This document shows, one piece after another, positions 1 through 7,130 of a stretch of DNA of 64,000 bases. The stretch's first letter is position 1. Every line of letters begins with the position of its first letter. The notes under the pieces were generated by a model. That model was not told the DNA's origin. It ran no database searches and was given only the letters and a program-made list of their open reading frames with translations. The translations under genes were made by a program, and so were the position numbers. The stretch comes from Gordonia aichiensis NBRC 108223 (GTDB lineage: Bacteria; Actinomycetota; Actinomycetes; Mycobacteriales; Mycobacteriaceae), in contig NZ_BANR01000004.1 of assembly GCF_000332975.1 (NCBI RefSeq), positions 1-64,000 of the forward strand, given 5' to 3'.

Positions 1-37
1 ACGTCCGCGAGCTTCGAGCCACCGCCCTGGCTCCGTT

Positions 38-69
38 CCACCACTTTCGTGGCGTCACGAAAGTGGTGG
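38..69. repeat. Perfect 14-bp inverted repeat (hairpin)
   Basis: The arms 38-51 and 56-69 are perfectly complementary around a 4-nt loop (GCGT). The core of the arm reads CCACTTTCGTG. There is no T-tract. It could be an actinobacterial terminator for a gene to the left of the window, or a protein-binding palindrome. Confidence 0.6.
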
Positions 70-243
70 GAGCGTAGGCATAAGGTCGCACGAGTTCAGG
101 GCCGTCGCGCTTGAGTCGGGCGGTGATGGTGGCACCAGACCCACTGTGCCGATTTTTCGCTCCAACCCCGTTCGCCGCTGGGATTTCCGCCCGCCGCACC
201 CGCGCAATCTGCTCCGGCAACCGTGGTCACGATGACCATGCAT

Positions 244-393
244 GGATCAATCCCCACGAACGGGGCGCATCGAAAACTTCCGAAGATTCCGATCTCCTAC
301 CGACGTTCAGTCCCTCACGTACGGGGCGCATTTTTCGGTGACGCCACCGAAAAGTCGGTCAGGGGTTCAGTCCCTCACGTACGCGGGGCGCAT
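244..393. CRISPR. Degenerate three-repeat CRISPR remnant, type I-E-like
   Basis: Three related 27-30-nt units occur at about 244-270, 304-331 and 364-393, separated by about 33 and 32 bp, which is normal type I-E geometry. Each has the TCA-TCCC...CGGGGCGCAT architecture of the actinobacterial I-E repeat, read in the orientation that ends near GGGGAGCAC. The copies differ from each other by indels in the palindromic core, so this looks like a decayed or terminal piece of an array. No further unit is found 61 bp to the left, and no cas gene is in the window. The second spacer is itself a perfect hairpin (332-340 with 345-353). Confidence 0.45.
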
Positions 394-616
394 GGTGGGG
401 CAAATGCCACACCTGCACCTGCCCCCTGTGTGTGAAAATGGCGACTCACCGCGGAGTCGCAGACACGGGCATGTTTTGTGGCACTGACCCCCTTCCCCGG
501 TATGGGCGTTTCAGCCGTGAGTCCCGCCCGATTCTGCGTGCGCCGTTTCCTCTGTTTTGCCGGTGAGTGGACGCCACTCCGGGCCATTCGACAGCTTGTC
601 TGAAGTCGCTGCGTGT

Positions 617-775
617 ATGCTTCGCGGCATGGCTGTAACATCGCGCAAAACCCCCGCTACGAGCGATGTAACGCGGGTCCGTCGTGGACAGATCCAGCAG
701 ATGCGCACGACTCAGGCGAAGCCCGCCCAGTCGCTGCGAAGCGCCGTCGAGCGCAGGAAGAACGCGGGCAAGTAG
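617..775 (+). CDS. Small basic protein upstream of the GNAT gene, possible antitoxin
   Basis: A 52-codon frame starts at ATG 617 (or 629, 48 codons) and stops 7 nt before the GTG of the acetyltransferase gene. The product is Arg/Lys/Thr-rich with no recognisable domain. It does not resemble the DUF1778 (TacA) antitoxin that normally precedes TacT-type toxins. Position is the main argument for it: a short gene directly upstream of, and presumably cotranscribed with, a toxin-like GNAT. No clear ribosome site is seen. It may not be a gene. Confidence 0.3.
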   Translation: MLRGMAVTSRKTPATSDVTRVRRGQIQQMRTTQAKPAQSLRSAVERRKNAGK

Positions 776-782
776 GCCAAGA

Positions 783-1298
783 GTGGCCGAAGGTTTCGCT
801 GCCACTCCACTGCATTCGGAACACAGGACCGGTTACCTGGACTGTGGAGTCGGATCGTTGGATCGTTGGCTTGATAAGCAGGCGCTAAAGGATCAAGAAC
901 TCGGACGCTCTCGGACGCACGTATGGGCTGACGAGGAAGACATTGTCGTCGCATACTTCACGCTTCTCCAAACAGTGGTGTCCGAGACCGACGACGATCA
1001 GCCGTTCTTCAAAAAACTCCGTCCGCGTCACTATCCGGATATGTCTGCTCCTGGTGTGTTGCTGGGCAAACTGGCGCTGAATCAACAGCTGCGGGGCTCG
1101 GGCGTGGACCTCCTTGCGGACGCATACATGACGGCATATGAGGCGGTGAGATTGATCGGAGGCGTGTTCTTCGTCGTCGATCCTGCCGACCACCCTAAGG
1201 TCCATGACTTCTATGTGAGGTCGGGGTTCAAGCAGATTCCCGGTACTAAACGCATGTTTCTGAACTTCGACGAGTTCAACGAGGGCGCGCCACTATGA
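783..1298 (+). CDS. GNAT N-acetyltransferase, TacT-like
   Basis: The 171-residue product is a single GNAT domain. A conserved LDCG..SLDRWL opening (about residues 19-30) is followed by GRSRTHVW (41-48) and the acetyl-CoA loop QQLRGSG (101-107) preceded by LLGKLALN. A C-terminal DFYVRSGF segment carries the tyrosine that acts as catalytic acid in this family. This layout is that of TacT/AtaT-type toxins, which acetylate aminoacyl-tRNA and are paired with DUF1778 antitoxins. No DUF1778 gene is present. I chose GTG 783 because the conserved part begins a few residues later and the upstream extension is low complexity. It lies between CRISPR remnants and the att scar, so it is probably cargo of the integrated element. 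It could also be an ordinary small-molecule acetyltransferase. Confidence 0.75.
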   Translation: MAEGFAATPLHSEHRTGYLDCGVGSLDRWLDKQALKDQELGRSRTHVWADEEDIVVAYFTLLQTVVSETDDDQPFFKKLRPRHYPDMSAPGVLLGKLALNQQLRGSGVDLLADAYMTAYEAVRLIGGVFFVVDPADHPKVHDFYVRSGFKQIPGTKRMFLNFDEFNEGAPL

Positions 1299-1422
1299 GC
1301 CCACTACTTCTGCCCACATTCTGCCCACACTTGCCCACGAAACCGGGTGATCTGGGGTGACGTCGAGAGACCTCAAACCGCAGGTGAGGGCGCATATCCG
1401 ACCCTGACCACGAGGGTCAATT

Positions 1423-1449
1423 AGGGTTCAAATCCCTCCGCCACCGCCA
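1423..1449 (+). other. att scar: duplicated 3' end of a tRNA-Ser gene
   Basis: This 27-bp block is the T-loop/T-stem 3' strand, acceptor strand and CCA of a tRNA-Ser of the type ending CCGCCACCGCCA. The upstream 60 bp do not form a D-arm, anticodon arm or matching 5' acceptor strand, and the base before position 1423 breaks the first T-stem pair. It is therefore a fragment, not a gene. Such a fragment is what an integrase leaves at the distal border of an element inserted into a tRNA 3' end. The intact tRNA-Ser and the integrase are expected left of the window. Confidence 0.75.
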
Positions 1450-1487
1450 GAAACACCCCCTCATCTGTACAGGTGAGGGGGTGTTTC
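1450..1487. terminator. Strong hairpin after the tRNA fragment
   Basis: Perfectly complementary 14-nt arms (1450-1463 and 1474-1487, core CACCCCCTCA) flank a 10-nt loop that contains the palindrome CTGTACAG. No T-tract follows, as is common in actinobacteria. It was probably the original terminator of the tRNA-Ser gene. Confidence 0.75.
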
Positions 1488-1499
1488 GCTGTCCGGGGT

Positions 1500-1730
1500 C
1501 AGTTGGTGGGCGCGTAAAAAGTCGCGGAAGGGTTCTTTCCGCTGGTTCTCGACGTTTCCGCGGGAAGTTTCGCGGGGAGGGGTACGAAGCCCGCGGAAGG
1601 AGCCTTCCCCCTGGTTTCTGCGCTGCAGCAGCAACGGTTGACGACGCGCGGTCACCGCGCCCATGGTCACCACCCGCGCGTTCACCGCCCCGCGGTCAAC
1701 ACCCCCGCACGCAGGCCCGGGGGCCGCTCC
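1500..1730. repeat. Intergenic region with degenerate GCGGAAG-type repeats
   Basis: There is no gene here. The stretch 1525-1620 contains several related words (GCGGAAGGG, TTCCGCGGGAAG, CGCGGAAGGAG) that resemble the repeats at 53640-53970. It separates the island border from ddl. Confidence 0.45.
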
Positions 1731-2807
1731 TCAGTGCTCCGTCGAGAACCCCACGCGCCGACGGTGAGCTTCCAGCGCGAGGGTGACCAGTCGGTCGATC
1801 AGGTCCGGATATGCGATGCCGCTGGCCTCCCACAGCTTGGGGTACATCGACCCCGGGGTGAAGCCCGGGATGGTGTTCACCTCGTTGAGCAGCCAGCCGC
1901 GGCCGAACTCCTCGTAGAAGAAGTCGACGCGTGCCATGCCCGCGCATCGCATCGCGAGGAACGTCGTCGCGGCGAGTTCACGGACCTCACGCGCCGCCTC
2001 CTCACTCAGCGGCGCCGGGATCACCAGCTTGGCGGCACCGGTGACGTACTTGTCCTCGTAGTCGTAGAACTCACTGCCGGAGATGATCTCGCCGGGCACC
2101 GACGTCTCGGGAGTCTCGTTTCCGAGCACCGCCACCTCGACCTCTCGCCCGGAGACGAACTCCTCGATCACCACGACGTCGTCGTAGCGCAGGGCGAGGT
2201 TGATCGCCTCGTCGAGTTCGGCGGCGTTGTGTGCCTTGGTGATTCCCACCGACGACCCGAGGTTGGCCGGTTTGACGAACACCGGGAGGCCGAGTTCCTC
2301 GATGGCCCTGAACGCCACGGTGCGCGGGTCGTCGACGCCGTCGCGGTACTCGATCCAGCGGCACTGCGGAATTCCGGCCTGCGCGGCGATGACCTTGGCC
2401 ATGCCCTTGTCCATGCAGGCGGCGGAGCTGAGTACGCCCGCGCCGACGTAGGGCAGCTTGAACAGCTCGAGCATCCCCTGGATGGTGCCGTCCTCGCCGT
2501 GCGGGCCGTGCAGCAGCGGGAGGACGACGGTGATCGATTCCTCGGAGTGGGCCTGCAGCTCGCGCAGCGGGTCGACGACGGTGCCCGCGATGTCGAGGGC
2601 GTCTGGCAGTGGGGTGTTGTCGGCCAGCGAGGCGATCACCTTGTCGTTGCGTACCCAACTGCCGTTCTTCGCGATACCGATCGGGACGAGGCTGTACTTG
2701 GCCGGGTCGGCGGCTGCCAGCACGTGCGCTGCGGTCACCCGGGACACATCGTGCTCGGCGGATACACCGCCGTAGAGAACAACCAGGCGCAGCAGGGGAG
2801 TCGACAT
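1731..2807 (-). CDS. ddl: D-alanine--D-alanine ligase
   Basis: This ATP-grasp ligase joins two D-alanines for the peptidoglycan stem peptide in the cytoplasm. The 358-residue length is normal. The N-terminal substrate loop is YGGVSAEHDVS (12-22), followed by HGPHGEDG (100-107), VKPANLGSSVG (178-188), and the Mg-binding NEVNTIPGF (308-316). The FYDYEDKY segment (247-254) keeps the tyrosine typical of D-Ala-D-Ala ligases, where VanA-type D-Ala-D-Lac ligases differ. A dipeptide product, not a depsipeptide, is therefore expected. ATG 2807 lies 7 nt after a TATCGT -10 box (2815-2820), suggesting a leaderless mRNA. It is divergent from a murF-like gene 79 bp away, so two successive peptidoglycan precursor steps may share a promoter region. 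Confidence 0.95.
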   Translation of the reverse strand: MSTPLLRLVVLYGGVSAEHDVSRVTAAHVLAAADPAKYSLVPIGIAKNGSWVRNDKVIASLADNTPLPDALDIAGTVVDPLRELQAHSEESITVVLPLLHGPHGEDGTIQGMLELFKLPYVGAGVLSSAACMDKGMAKVIAAQAGIPQCRWIEYRDGVDDPRTVAFRAIEELGLPVFVKPANLGSSVGITKAHNAAELDEAINLALRYDDVVVIEEFVSGREVEVAVLGNETPETSVPGEIISGSEFYDYEDKYVTGAAKLVIPAPLSEEAAREVRELAATTFLAMRCAGMARVDFFYEEFGRGWLLNEVNTIPGFTPGSMYPKLWEASGIAYPDLIDRLVTLALEAHRRRVGFSTEH

Positions 2808-2886
2808 GGGTCACACGATACGTCGACGGCTCGTCGGGCTCTCCCCGGCGTGCATGGTGTTTCGCGCCTTCCTCTAGCGTTGAGGC

Positions 2887-4203
2887 GTGCACATGCAGGC
2901 AAGTGAGCTGGCGGACGAGATCGGCGGTCGCCTCGTCGGAGACGACGTGACGATCGACGGCGCGACGATCGATTCGCGCGCGGTGCGGTCCGGACAACTG
3001 TTCGTCCCGATCGTCGCCGCTCGCGACGGCCATGACTTCGTGGGTGGCGCGATCTCTGCTGGAGCGGCCGCATACCTCACCTCTAGGGGGGCCGTCGACG
3101 GCGTCGACGCTCCCGCCATCACCGTCGACGACACCGCACTCGCCCTCGCCGACGTCGGTCGGGCAGCGCGGCGTCGACTTCCCGAGCGGGTCGTCGGGAT
3201 CACCGGATCGGTGGGTAAGACGTCGACCAAGGATCTGCTTGCCGGACTCCTCTCGACGACATTCCGGACTGCGGCCAGCGAGAAATCGTTCAACAACGAA
3301 CTCGGTCTTCCGCTGACCCTGTTCAACGCGCCAGATGACACCGAGGCCGCAGTCGTCGAGATGGGCGCGCGCGGCGTCGGACACATCGAACTGCTCTGTT
3401 CCATCGCGCGCCCGACTGTCGGCATCATCACGCGGGTCGAGGGTGTGCACCTCGAACTCTTCGGCAGCATCGAGGCCGTCGCGCGTGCCAAGGGTGAACT
3501 GGTGGAAGCACTTCCGGCCGACGGTATCGCCGTGCTCAACGCCGATCACAAACATGTCGCCGCGATGGCGTCGAGGACCTCGGCGCAGGTACTCACCTAC
3601 GGGTTGACGCCGTCGGCCGACGTCGTGGCGTCCGACATCGTCGTCGACGATCAGCTCCGCGCCTCCTTCCGACTGCACACGCCCTGGGGCAGCACAGAGG
3701 TGAGGTTGGCGGCGCGCGGAGAGCACCAGGTGTCGAACGCGCTCGCAGCCGCGGCCGCAGCGGGTGGGCTCGGCGTACCCGTGGAGTCCATGGCCGCCGG
3801 TCTCCTCGGGGCCTCGCTGTCGGGTCTCCGAATGGAGCTTTCCACCACGGACAACGGCGTCGTGGTGCTCAATGACACCTACAACGCCAATCCGACGTCG
3901 ATGTCGGCAGCGCTGCGTTCCCTGGCCGCACTGGACGCTCGACGACGCTTCGCCGTGCTGGGCACGATGGCCGAACTCGGGCACGATTCCGCCGCCGAAC
4001 ACGAGGCCATCGCGCTGCAGGCCGACTCACTGGGCGTGCAGGTGATCGCCGTCGGAGAGCCGACATACGGCCCGACCGCCACCCACGTCGCCGACATCGA
4101 CGCCGCGGTTGCCGCCCTCGACGAGCTCGGCAGTGGCGACGCGGTGCTGGTCAAGGGCAGTCGCGTCGCCGCGCTCGAACGGGTCGCCGAGAAGCTGGGC
4201 TGA
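2887..4203 (+). CDS. murF: MurF-like UDP-MurNAc-tripeptide--D-Ala-D-Ala ligase
   Basis: This is a Mur ligase of 438 residues. An N-terminal MurF substrate domain contains DSR (29-31), the ATP-binding P-loop is GITGSVGKTSTK (104-115), the SFNNELGLPLTL motif (134-145) is typical of MurF, and NDTYNANP lies in the C-terminal half. MurF adds D-Ala-D-Ala, the product of the neighbouring Ddl, to UDP-MurNAc-tripeptide. The usual murF lies in the dcw cell-division cluster; none of that cluster is here, so this may be a second copy or a relocated one. GTG 2887 is placed 6 nt after a TAGCGT -10 box (2875-2880), consistent with leaderless transcription; ATG 2893 is an alternative. The stop is 2 nt from the convergent regulator gene. 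Confidence 0.88.
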   Translation: MHMQASELADEIGGRLVGDDVTIDGATIDSRAVRSGQLFVPIVAARDGHDFVGGAISAGAAAYLTSRGAVDGVDAPAITVDDTALALADVGRAARRRLPERVVGITGSVGKTSTKDLLAGLLSTTFRTAASEKSFNNELGLPLTLFNAPDDTEAAVVEMGARGVGHIELLCSIARPTVGIITRVEGVHLELFGSIEAVARAKGELVEALPADGIAVLNADHKHVAAMASRTSAQVLTYGLTPSADVVASDIVVDDQLRASFRLHTPWGSTEVRLAARGEHQVSNALAAAAAAGGLGVPVESMAAGLLGASLSGLRMELSTTDNGVVVLNDTYNANPTSMSAALRSLAALDARRRFAVLGTMAELGHDSAAEHEAIALQADSLGVQVIAVGEPTYGPTATHVADIDAAVAALDELGSGDAVLVKGSRVAALERVAEKLG

Positions 4204-4205
4204 AC

Positions 4206-4988
4206 CTACCGACCGTTCGCGTTCGCACGGATCACGTCACGCAAGAACACTGCGAGACCGGGCGCCACGTCGTCGTAATGCTTCGCGAACCGAGCGTCGT
4301 CGACGTACATGTCGCCGAGACAGACCTGCATCTCGTAGCTGCAGTCGTAGAACTTCTCGATACCCGCGCGGTGCGTTTCGGCGAGCTCGTTCGCCTCGGC
4401 GGATCCGGGTTCGACGCCGCGCCGCATCGCTTCGGCGAGCCGTGATTCGAGCGCGTCCGCCTCCGCCTTGATCTGTCGCCAGTCGTCCTTGCTGTACTGC
4501 GTGGTCCGCTGCTGACTCTGCTTCCACTGGTCCGTACCGCCCCAGCGTTCCTGCGCTTCCTCCGCGTACTCCTCGCCGAGCCAGTCGTCACCGAAGATCT
4601 CGGTCTGCTCGGCCGCCGAGAGCGCAATGCCAGTCTTCTTCGCCGTCATCATGTCCTCCACTGCTGCAACCATCCGGTGCAAGCGGGCGATCCTCTCGGT
4701 GAGCAGATCACGCTGGGTCTTCAGATGGCTCAGCGCATCGGCGTCCGGATCGTCGAGCAGGGTTGCTATCTGCTCGAGCGGAAAGCCCAACTCCCGGTAC
4801 GTCAGCACCTGGTGGAGCCGTTCGACGTCGGCGTCGTCGTACACGCGATAGCCGGCGAGTGTCCGACCCGACGGCGTGACCAGTCCGATCTGGTCGTAGT
4901 GGTGCAACGTGCGGACACTGACGCCGACGAGCCCGGCGACCACACCGACGGTGAGGTCTCCAGGCGTCGGGGCATTTCCTTCGCTCAC
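4206..4988 (-). CDS. MerR-family regulator with TipAS effector domain
   Basis: The 260-residue protein starts with a MerR winged helix: VGVVAGLVGVSVRTLHHYDQ at about 14-33, then GYRVYDDADV. A coiled coil at about 80-125 leads to a C-terminal TipAS domain with YAEEAQERWGGTDQW and ...FYDCSYEMQ. TipAL-type proteins bind thiopeptides or other hydrophobic drugs and activate promoters by distorting the -35/-10 spacing. I chose GTG 4988 because an AAGG lies 7-8 nt upstream and the MerR domain begins about 13 residues later. The longer frame back to 5114 has no supporting site. No obvious efflux gene is adjacent, so autoregulation is likely. It is convergent with murF. Confidence 0.88.
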   Translation of the reverse strand: MSEGNAPTPGDLTVGVVAGLVGVSVRTLHHYDQIGLVTPSGRTLAGYRVYDDADVERLHQVLTYRELGFPLEQIATLLDDPDADALSHLKTQRDLLTERIARLHRMVAAVEDMMTAKKTGIALSAAEQTEIFGDDWLGEEYAEEAQERWGGTDQWKQSQQRTTQYSKDDWRQIKAEADALESRLAEAMRRGVEPGSAEANELAETHRAGIEKFYDCSYEMQVCLGDMYVDDARFAKHYDDVAPGLAVFLRDVIRANANGR

Positions 4989-5003
4989 ACCGATGACCTT
5001 GCT

Positions 5004-5035
5004 GCCTGACGTCGCGTGAGGGTCAAGTCGCGTGC
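5004..5035 (-). promoter_or_regulatory. Possible MerR-type promoter of the TipAL-like gene
   Basis: On the minus strand a TTGACC -35 element (about 5021-5026) is followed by an imperfect CTCACGCGACGTCAGG stretch before the GTG at 4988. This resembles the dyad between -35 and -10 used by MerR regulators. It is weak evidence: no clean -10 is seen. Confidence 0.3.
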
Positions 5036-5038
5036 ACG

Positions 5039-5491
5039 CTACGGCGCGAAGCCGACCCGATCCGAGCCCTTCTCGCATGCGGCGAGCAGCCCGTTCCCGG
5101 TGGCAGGCGCGCACGACCAGCCGTCCACGTCCTGCGGCTCACCGCTGGCGATCTTCGGACCGTACGACTTCGCCAGCGTCATCGCGTCGGAGCAACTCAG
5201 GTCACCGGCGAGGATCTGCACGCGCAGTGCGCCGTCGGGTCCGGAGATCTTGTCGCACACCTTGGTTCCTGCGGCGGTCTCCTCGGGTATGGACGTGGTC
5301 GGTGACGCTGGGCGGGGTCCACCGACGACCGCGGGACTGGTCGAATCGGTCGCCGGTGCCGATGCCTCGCTCGTGGTGTCCGCTTGCTCTTCGGAGCCGC
5401 AGCCGGTCAGCACCAGCGATGCGGCTCCCAGTGCTCCGCAGCAAGCCAGCACGAGCCGGGTGGGTACCTTCAGATTCGTTCCGCGCATCAT
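5039..5491 (-). CDS. Secreted lipoprotein of unknown function
   Basis: The 150-residue protein has a signal sequence (basic start, then a hydrophobic stretch at about 11-28) ending in the lipobox LTGC, so it should be lipidated and anchored outside the membrane. A Thr/Ser/Ala/Pro-rich linker is followed by a small domain with cysteines (VCDKI, DLSCSDA, WSCAP, AACE) that could form two disulfides. I do not recognise the family. ATG 5491 is preceded by a TACGGT -10 box 6 nt away, a leaderless arrangement. The longer upstream frame is not supported. It is divergent from the tgt gene. Confidence 0.75.
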   Translation of the reverse strand: MMRGTNLKVPTRLVLACCGALGAASLVLTGCGSEEQADTTSEASAPATDSTSPAVVGGPRPASPTTSIPEETAAGTKVCDKISGPDGALRVQILAGDLSCSDAMTLAKSYGPKIASGEPQDVDGWSCAPATGNGLLAACEKGSDRVGFAP

Positions 5492-5582
5492 AGACTCACC
5501 GTAGCGAATCGGTCGTCGGCTCCGGGGAGGCTCGTAGGACGCTGGTTTGAGCTCAGACCGCTTCACCTGCGAAGATCGGGCA

Positions 5583-6890
5583 GTGACCCCGTCCGACACC
5601 GACATCCCCGGCACCGCTGACACCAATCCGACCGGCCTGCATCTGCGCCCGGACCACTCCTATGCGGTGGGCACGCGGCTCGACGATTCGCTGGGTCGCA
5701 CGGGAGTCATCACGACGCCCCACGGCGATATCCACACGCCTGCCTTCGTGCCGGTGGGGACCAAGGCGACGGTCAAGACCGTGTTGCCCGAGGCGGTCGA
5801 AGCGCTCGGGGCGCAAGCGGTGCTCGCCAACGCCTATCACCTGTACCTGCAACCGGGGCCGGAGATCGTCGACGCCGCGGGCGGACTCGGCGCGTTCATG
5901 AACTGGTCGGGACCGACGTACACCGACAGCGGCGGATTCCAGGTCATGTCGCTCGGCGCCGGTTTCAAGAAGGTCATCTCGATGGACGTGACCGGAGAAC
6001 AGGACGACGAGAAGATCGCCGAAGGGCGCGAACGACTTTCGCGGGTCGACGACGACGGCGTCACCTTCAAGTCGCACCTCGACGGATCGTCCCATCGATT
6101 CACCCCTGAACTGTCGATGCAGATCCAGCACCAGCTCGGCGCCGACATCATCTTCGCTTTCGATGAATTGACGACGTTGATGAACACCCGTGGCTATCAG
6201 GAGGATTCGCTCGAGCGAACCAGGCAGTGGGCGATTCGGTGTCTCGCTGAGCACAATCGGCTCTCCGTCGAGCGTGGCCATCGGCCACAGCAATCGCTGT
6301 GGGGAGTACTGCAGGGTGCACAGTACGAGGACCTCCGTCGCAAAGCCGCACGAGACCTCACCGAGCTCTCGCGCCGCGACCAGGATGCAGGCGGAAAGGG
6401 CTTCGGGGGCTTCGGCATCGGTGGTGCACTGGAGAAGGCCAAGCTCGGCACGATCGTCGGCTGGGTCAATTCCGAACTGCCGGAGGACAAGCCGAAGCAT
6501 CTCCTCGGGATCAGCGAGCCCGACGACATCTTCACCGCCATCGAGAACGGCGCCGACACCTTCGACTGCGTGTCGCCGACCCGCGTCGCCCGCAACGGCG
6601 CCATCTATTCGCTCGACGGCCGCTACAACATCACCAACGCGCGCTACCGCAGCGATTTCCGGTCGCTGGATCCCGAGATCACCAACTACACCTCGCAGTA
6701 CTCGCGCGCCTATCTGCATCACCTCTTCAAAGCGAAAGAGGGGCTGGCCGCGACACTGGCGACGCTGCACAACGTCGCTTTCGTCGTGCAGATGGTCGAC
6801 GGTGCCAGGCGGGCCATCGAATCCGGTGACTACTACGCCTACCGCGACGAGTTCCTCGGCCGTTACTACGCGGGCAACCGCGACAACTGA
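5583..6890 (+). CDS. tgt: tRNA-guanine transglycosylase, actinobacterial type lacking the zinc cysteines
   Basis: Tgt exchanges guanine-34 of GUN-anticodon tRNAs for a queuine-type base. The 435-residue protein has the general-base motif DSGGFQVMSLG (115-125), GVLQGA, a GFGIGGALEK substrate loop (276-285) and the nucleophile motif FDCVSPTR (D328). The canonical zinc motif CxCxxC before YSRAYLHHL is absent: the equivalent segment is ITNYTSQYSRAYLHHL, with Ile, Asn and Ser in place of the three cysteines. The fourth ligand, His in TLHNVAF, is kept. The substrate-pocket FDECxP of preQ1 enzymes is FDELTTL. GTG 5583 is the probable start; a TTG at 5547 would add 12 residues. GluQRS, which acts on queuosine-modified tRNA-Asp, lies 2.6 kb downstream. 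Confidence 0.9.
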   Translation: MTPSDTDIPGTADTNPTGLHLRPDHSYAVGTRLDDSLGRTGVITTPHGDIHTPAFVPVGTKATVKTVLPEAVEALGAQAVLANAYHLYLQPGPEIVDAAGGLGAFMNWSGPTYTDSGGFQVMSLGAGFKKVISMDVTGEQDDEKIAEGRERLSRVDDDGVTFKSHLDGSSHRFTPELSMQIQHQLGADIIFAFDELTTLMNTRGYQEDSLERTRQWAIRCLAEHNRLSVERGHRPQQSLWGVLQGAQYEDLRRKAARDLTELSRRDQDAGGKGFGGFGIGGALEKAKLGTIVGWVNSELPEDKPKHLLGISEPDDIFTAIENGADTFDCVSPTRVARNGAIYSLDGRYNITNARYRSDFRSLDPEITNYTSQYSRAYLHHLFKAKEGLAATLATLHNVAFVVQMVDGARRAIESGDYYAYRDEFLGRYYAGNRDN

Positions 6891-7010
6891 TCCCAGACCG
6901 GCCGAGCCGGGCACCACTGGTTGGAGGCCGCCGGGAACCAACGCGGAGTCCGGTTCGTTCGATTCGCGTATCCTGGACGTATTCGTCCATCCCCGCAGCA
7001 GAAAGACACG

Positions 7011-7130
7011 ATGAATCGCGCTCGGCGCAAAAAACGGAGACCTCGACGATCCGGCCCCCGTCCGGGGGCATTCACCACTTCTGACCGGTCGGTGCCCATT
7101 CCGACGGTCCGCGACGAGGTGCTCGCATGA
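7011..7130 (+). CDS. Possible small basic protein upstream of the CNNM genes
   Basis: A 39-codon frame (ATG 7011) ends in a 4-nt ATGA overlap with the next gene at 7127, a common coupling arrangement. The product is very Arg/Lys-rich at its N-terminus. No family is recognised and a purine-rich AGAAAG upstream is only a weak ribosome site. It may be a leader for translational coupling or not a gene. Confidence 0.3.
   Translation: MNRARRKKRRPRRSGPRPGAFTTSDRSVPIPTVRDEVLA

Larger units (their letters stand above)
1..628. other. Gene-poor end of an integrated element
   Basis: I find no convincing gene in this stretch. The open frames are short, overlap on both strands and have no ribosome site or recognisable domain. 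It holds a perfect 14-bp hairpin (38-69) and three degenerate CRISPR-like repeats (244-393), annotated separately. It lies inside the element whose right border is the tRNA-Ser fragment at 1423-1449. Confidence 0.5.

Noticed and set aside
1340..1449. Complete tRNA-Ser gene at the tRNA-like sequence
   Set aside because: No 5' acceptor strand, D-arm or anticodon arm can be formed upstream; only the 3' 27 bp match.
2071..4002. 643-codon open frame antisense to ddl and murF
   Set aside because: It runs antisense to two well-supported genes and has Arg/His/Gly-rich composition typical of shadow frames in GC-rich DNA; no domain.
5553..6941. 462-codon frame antisense to tgt
   Set aside because: Shadow frame: no ribosome site, no domain, opposite to a conserved enzyme.
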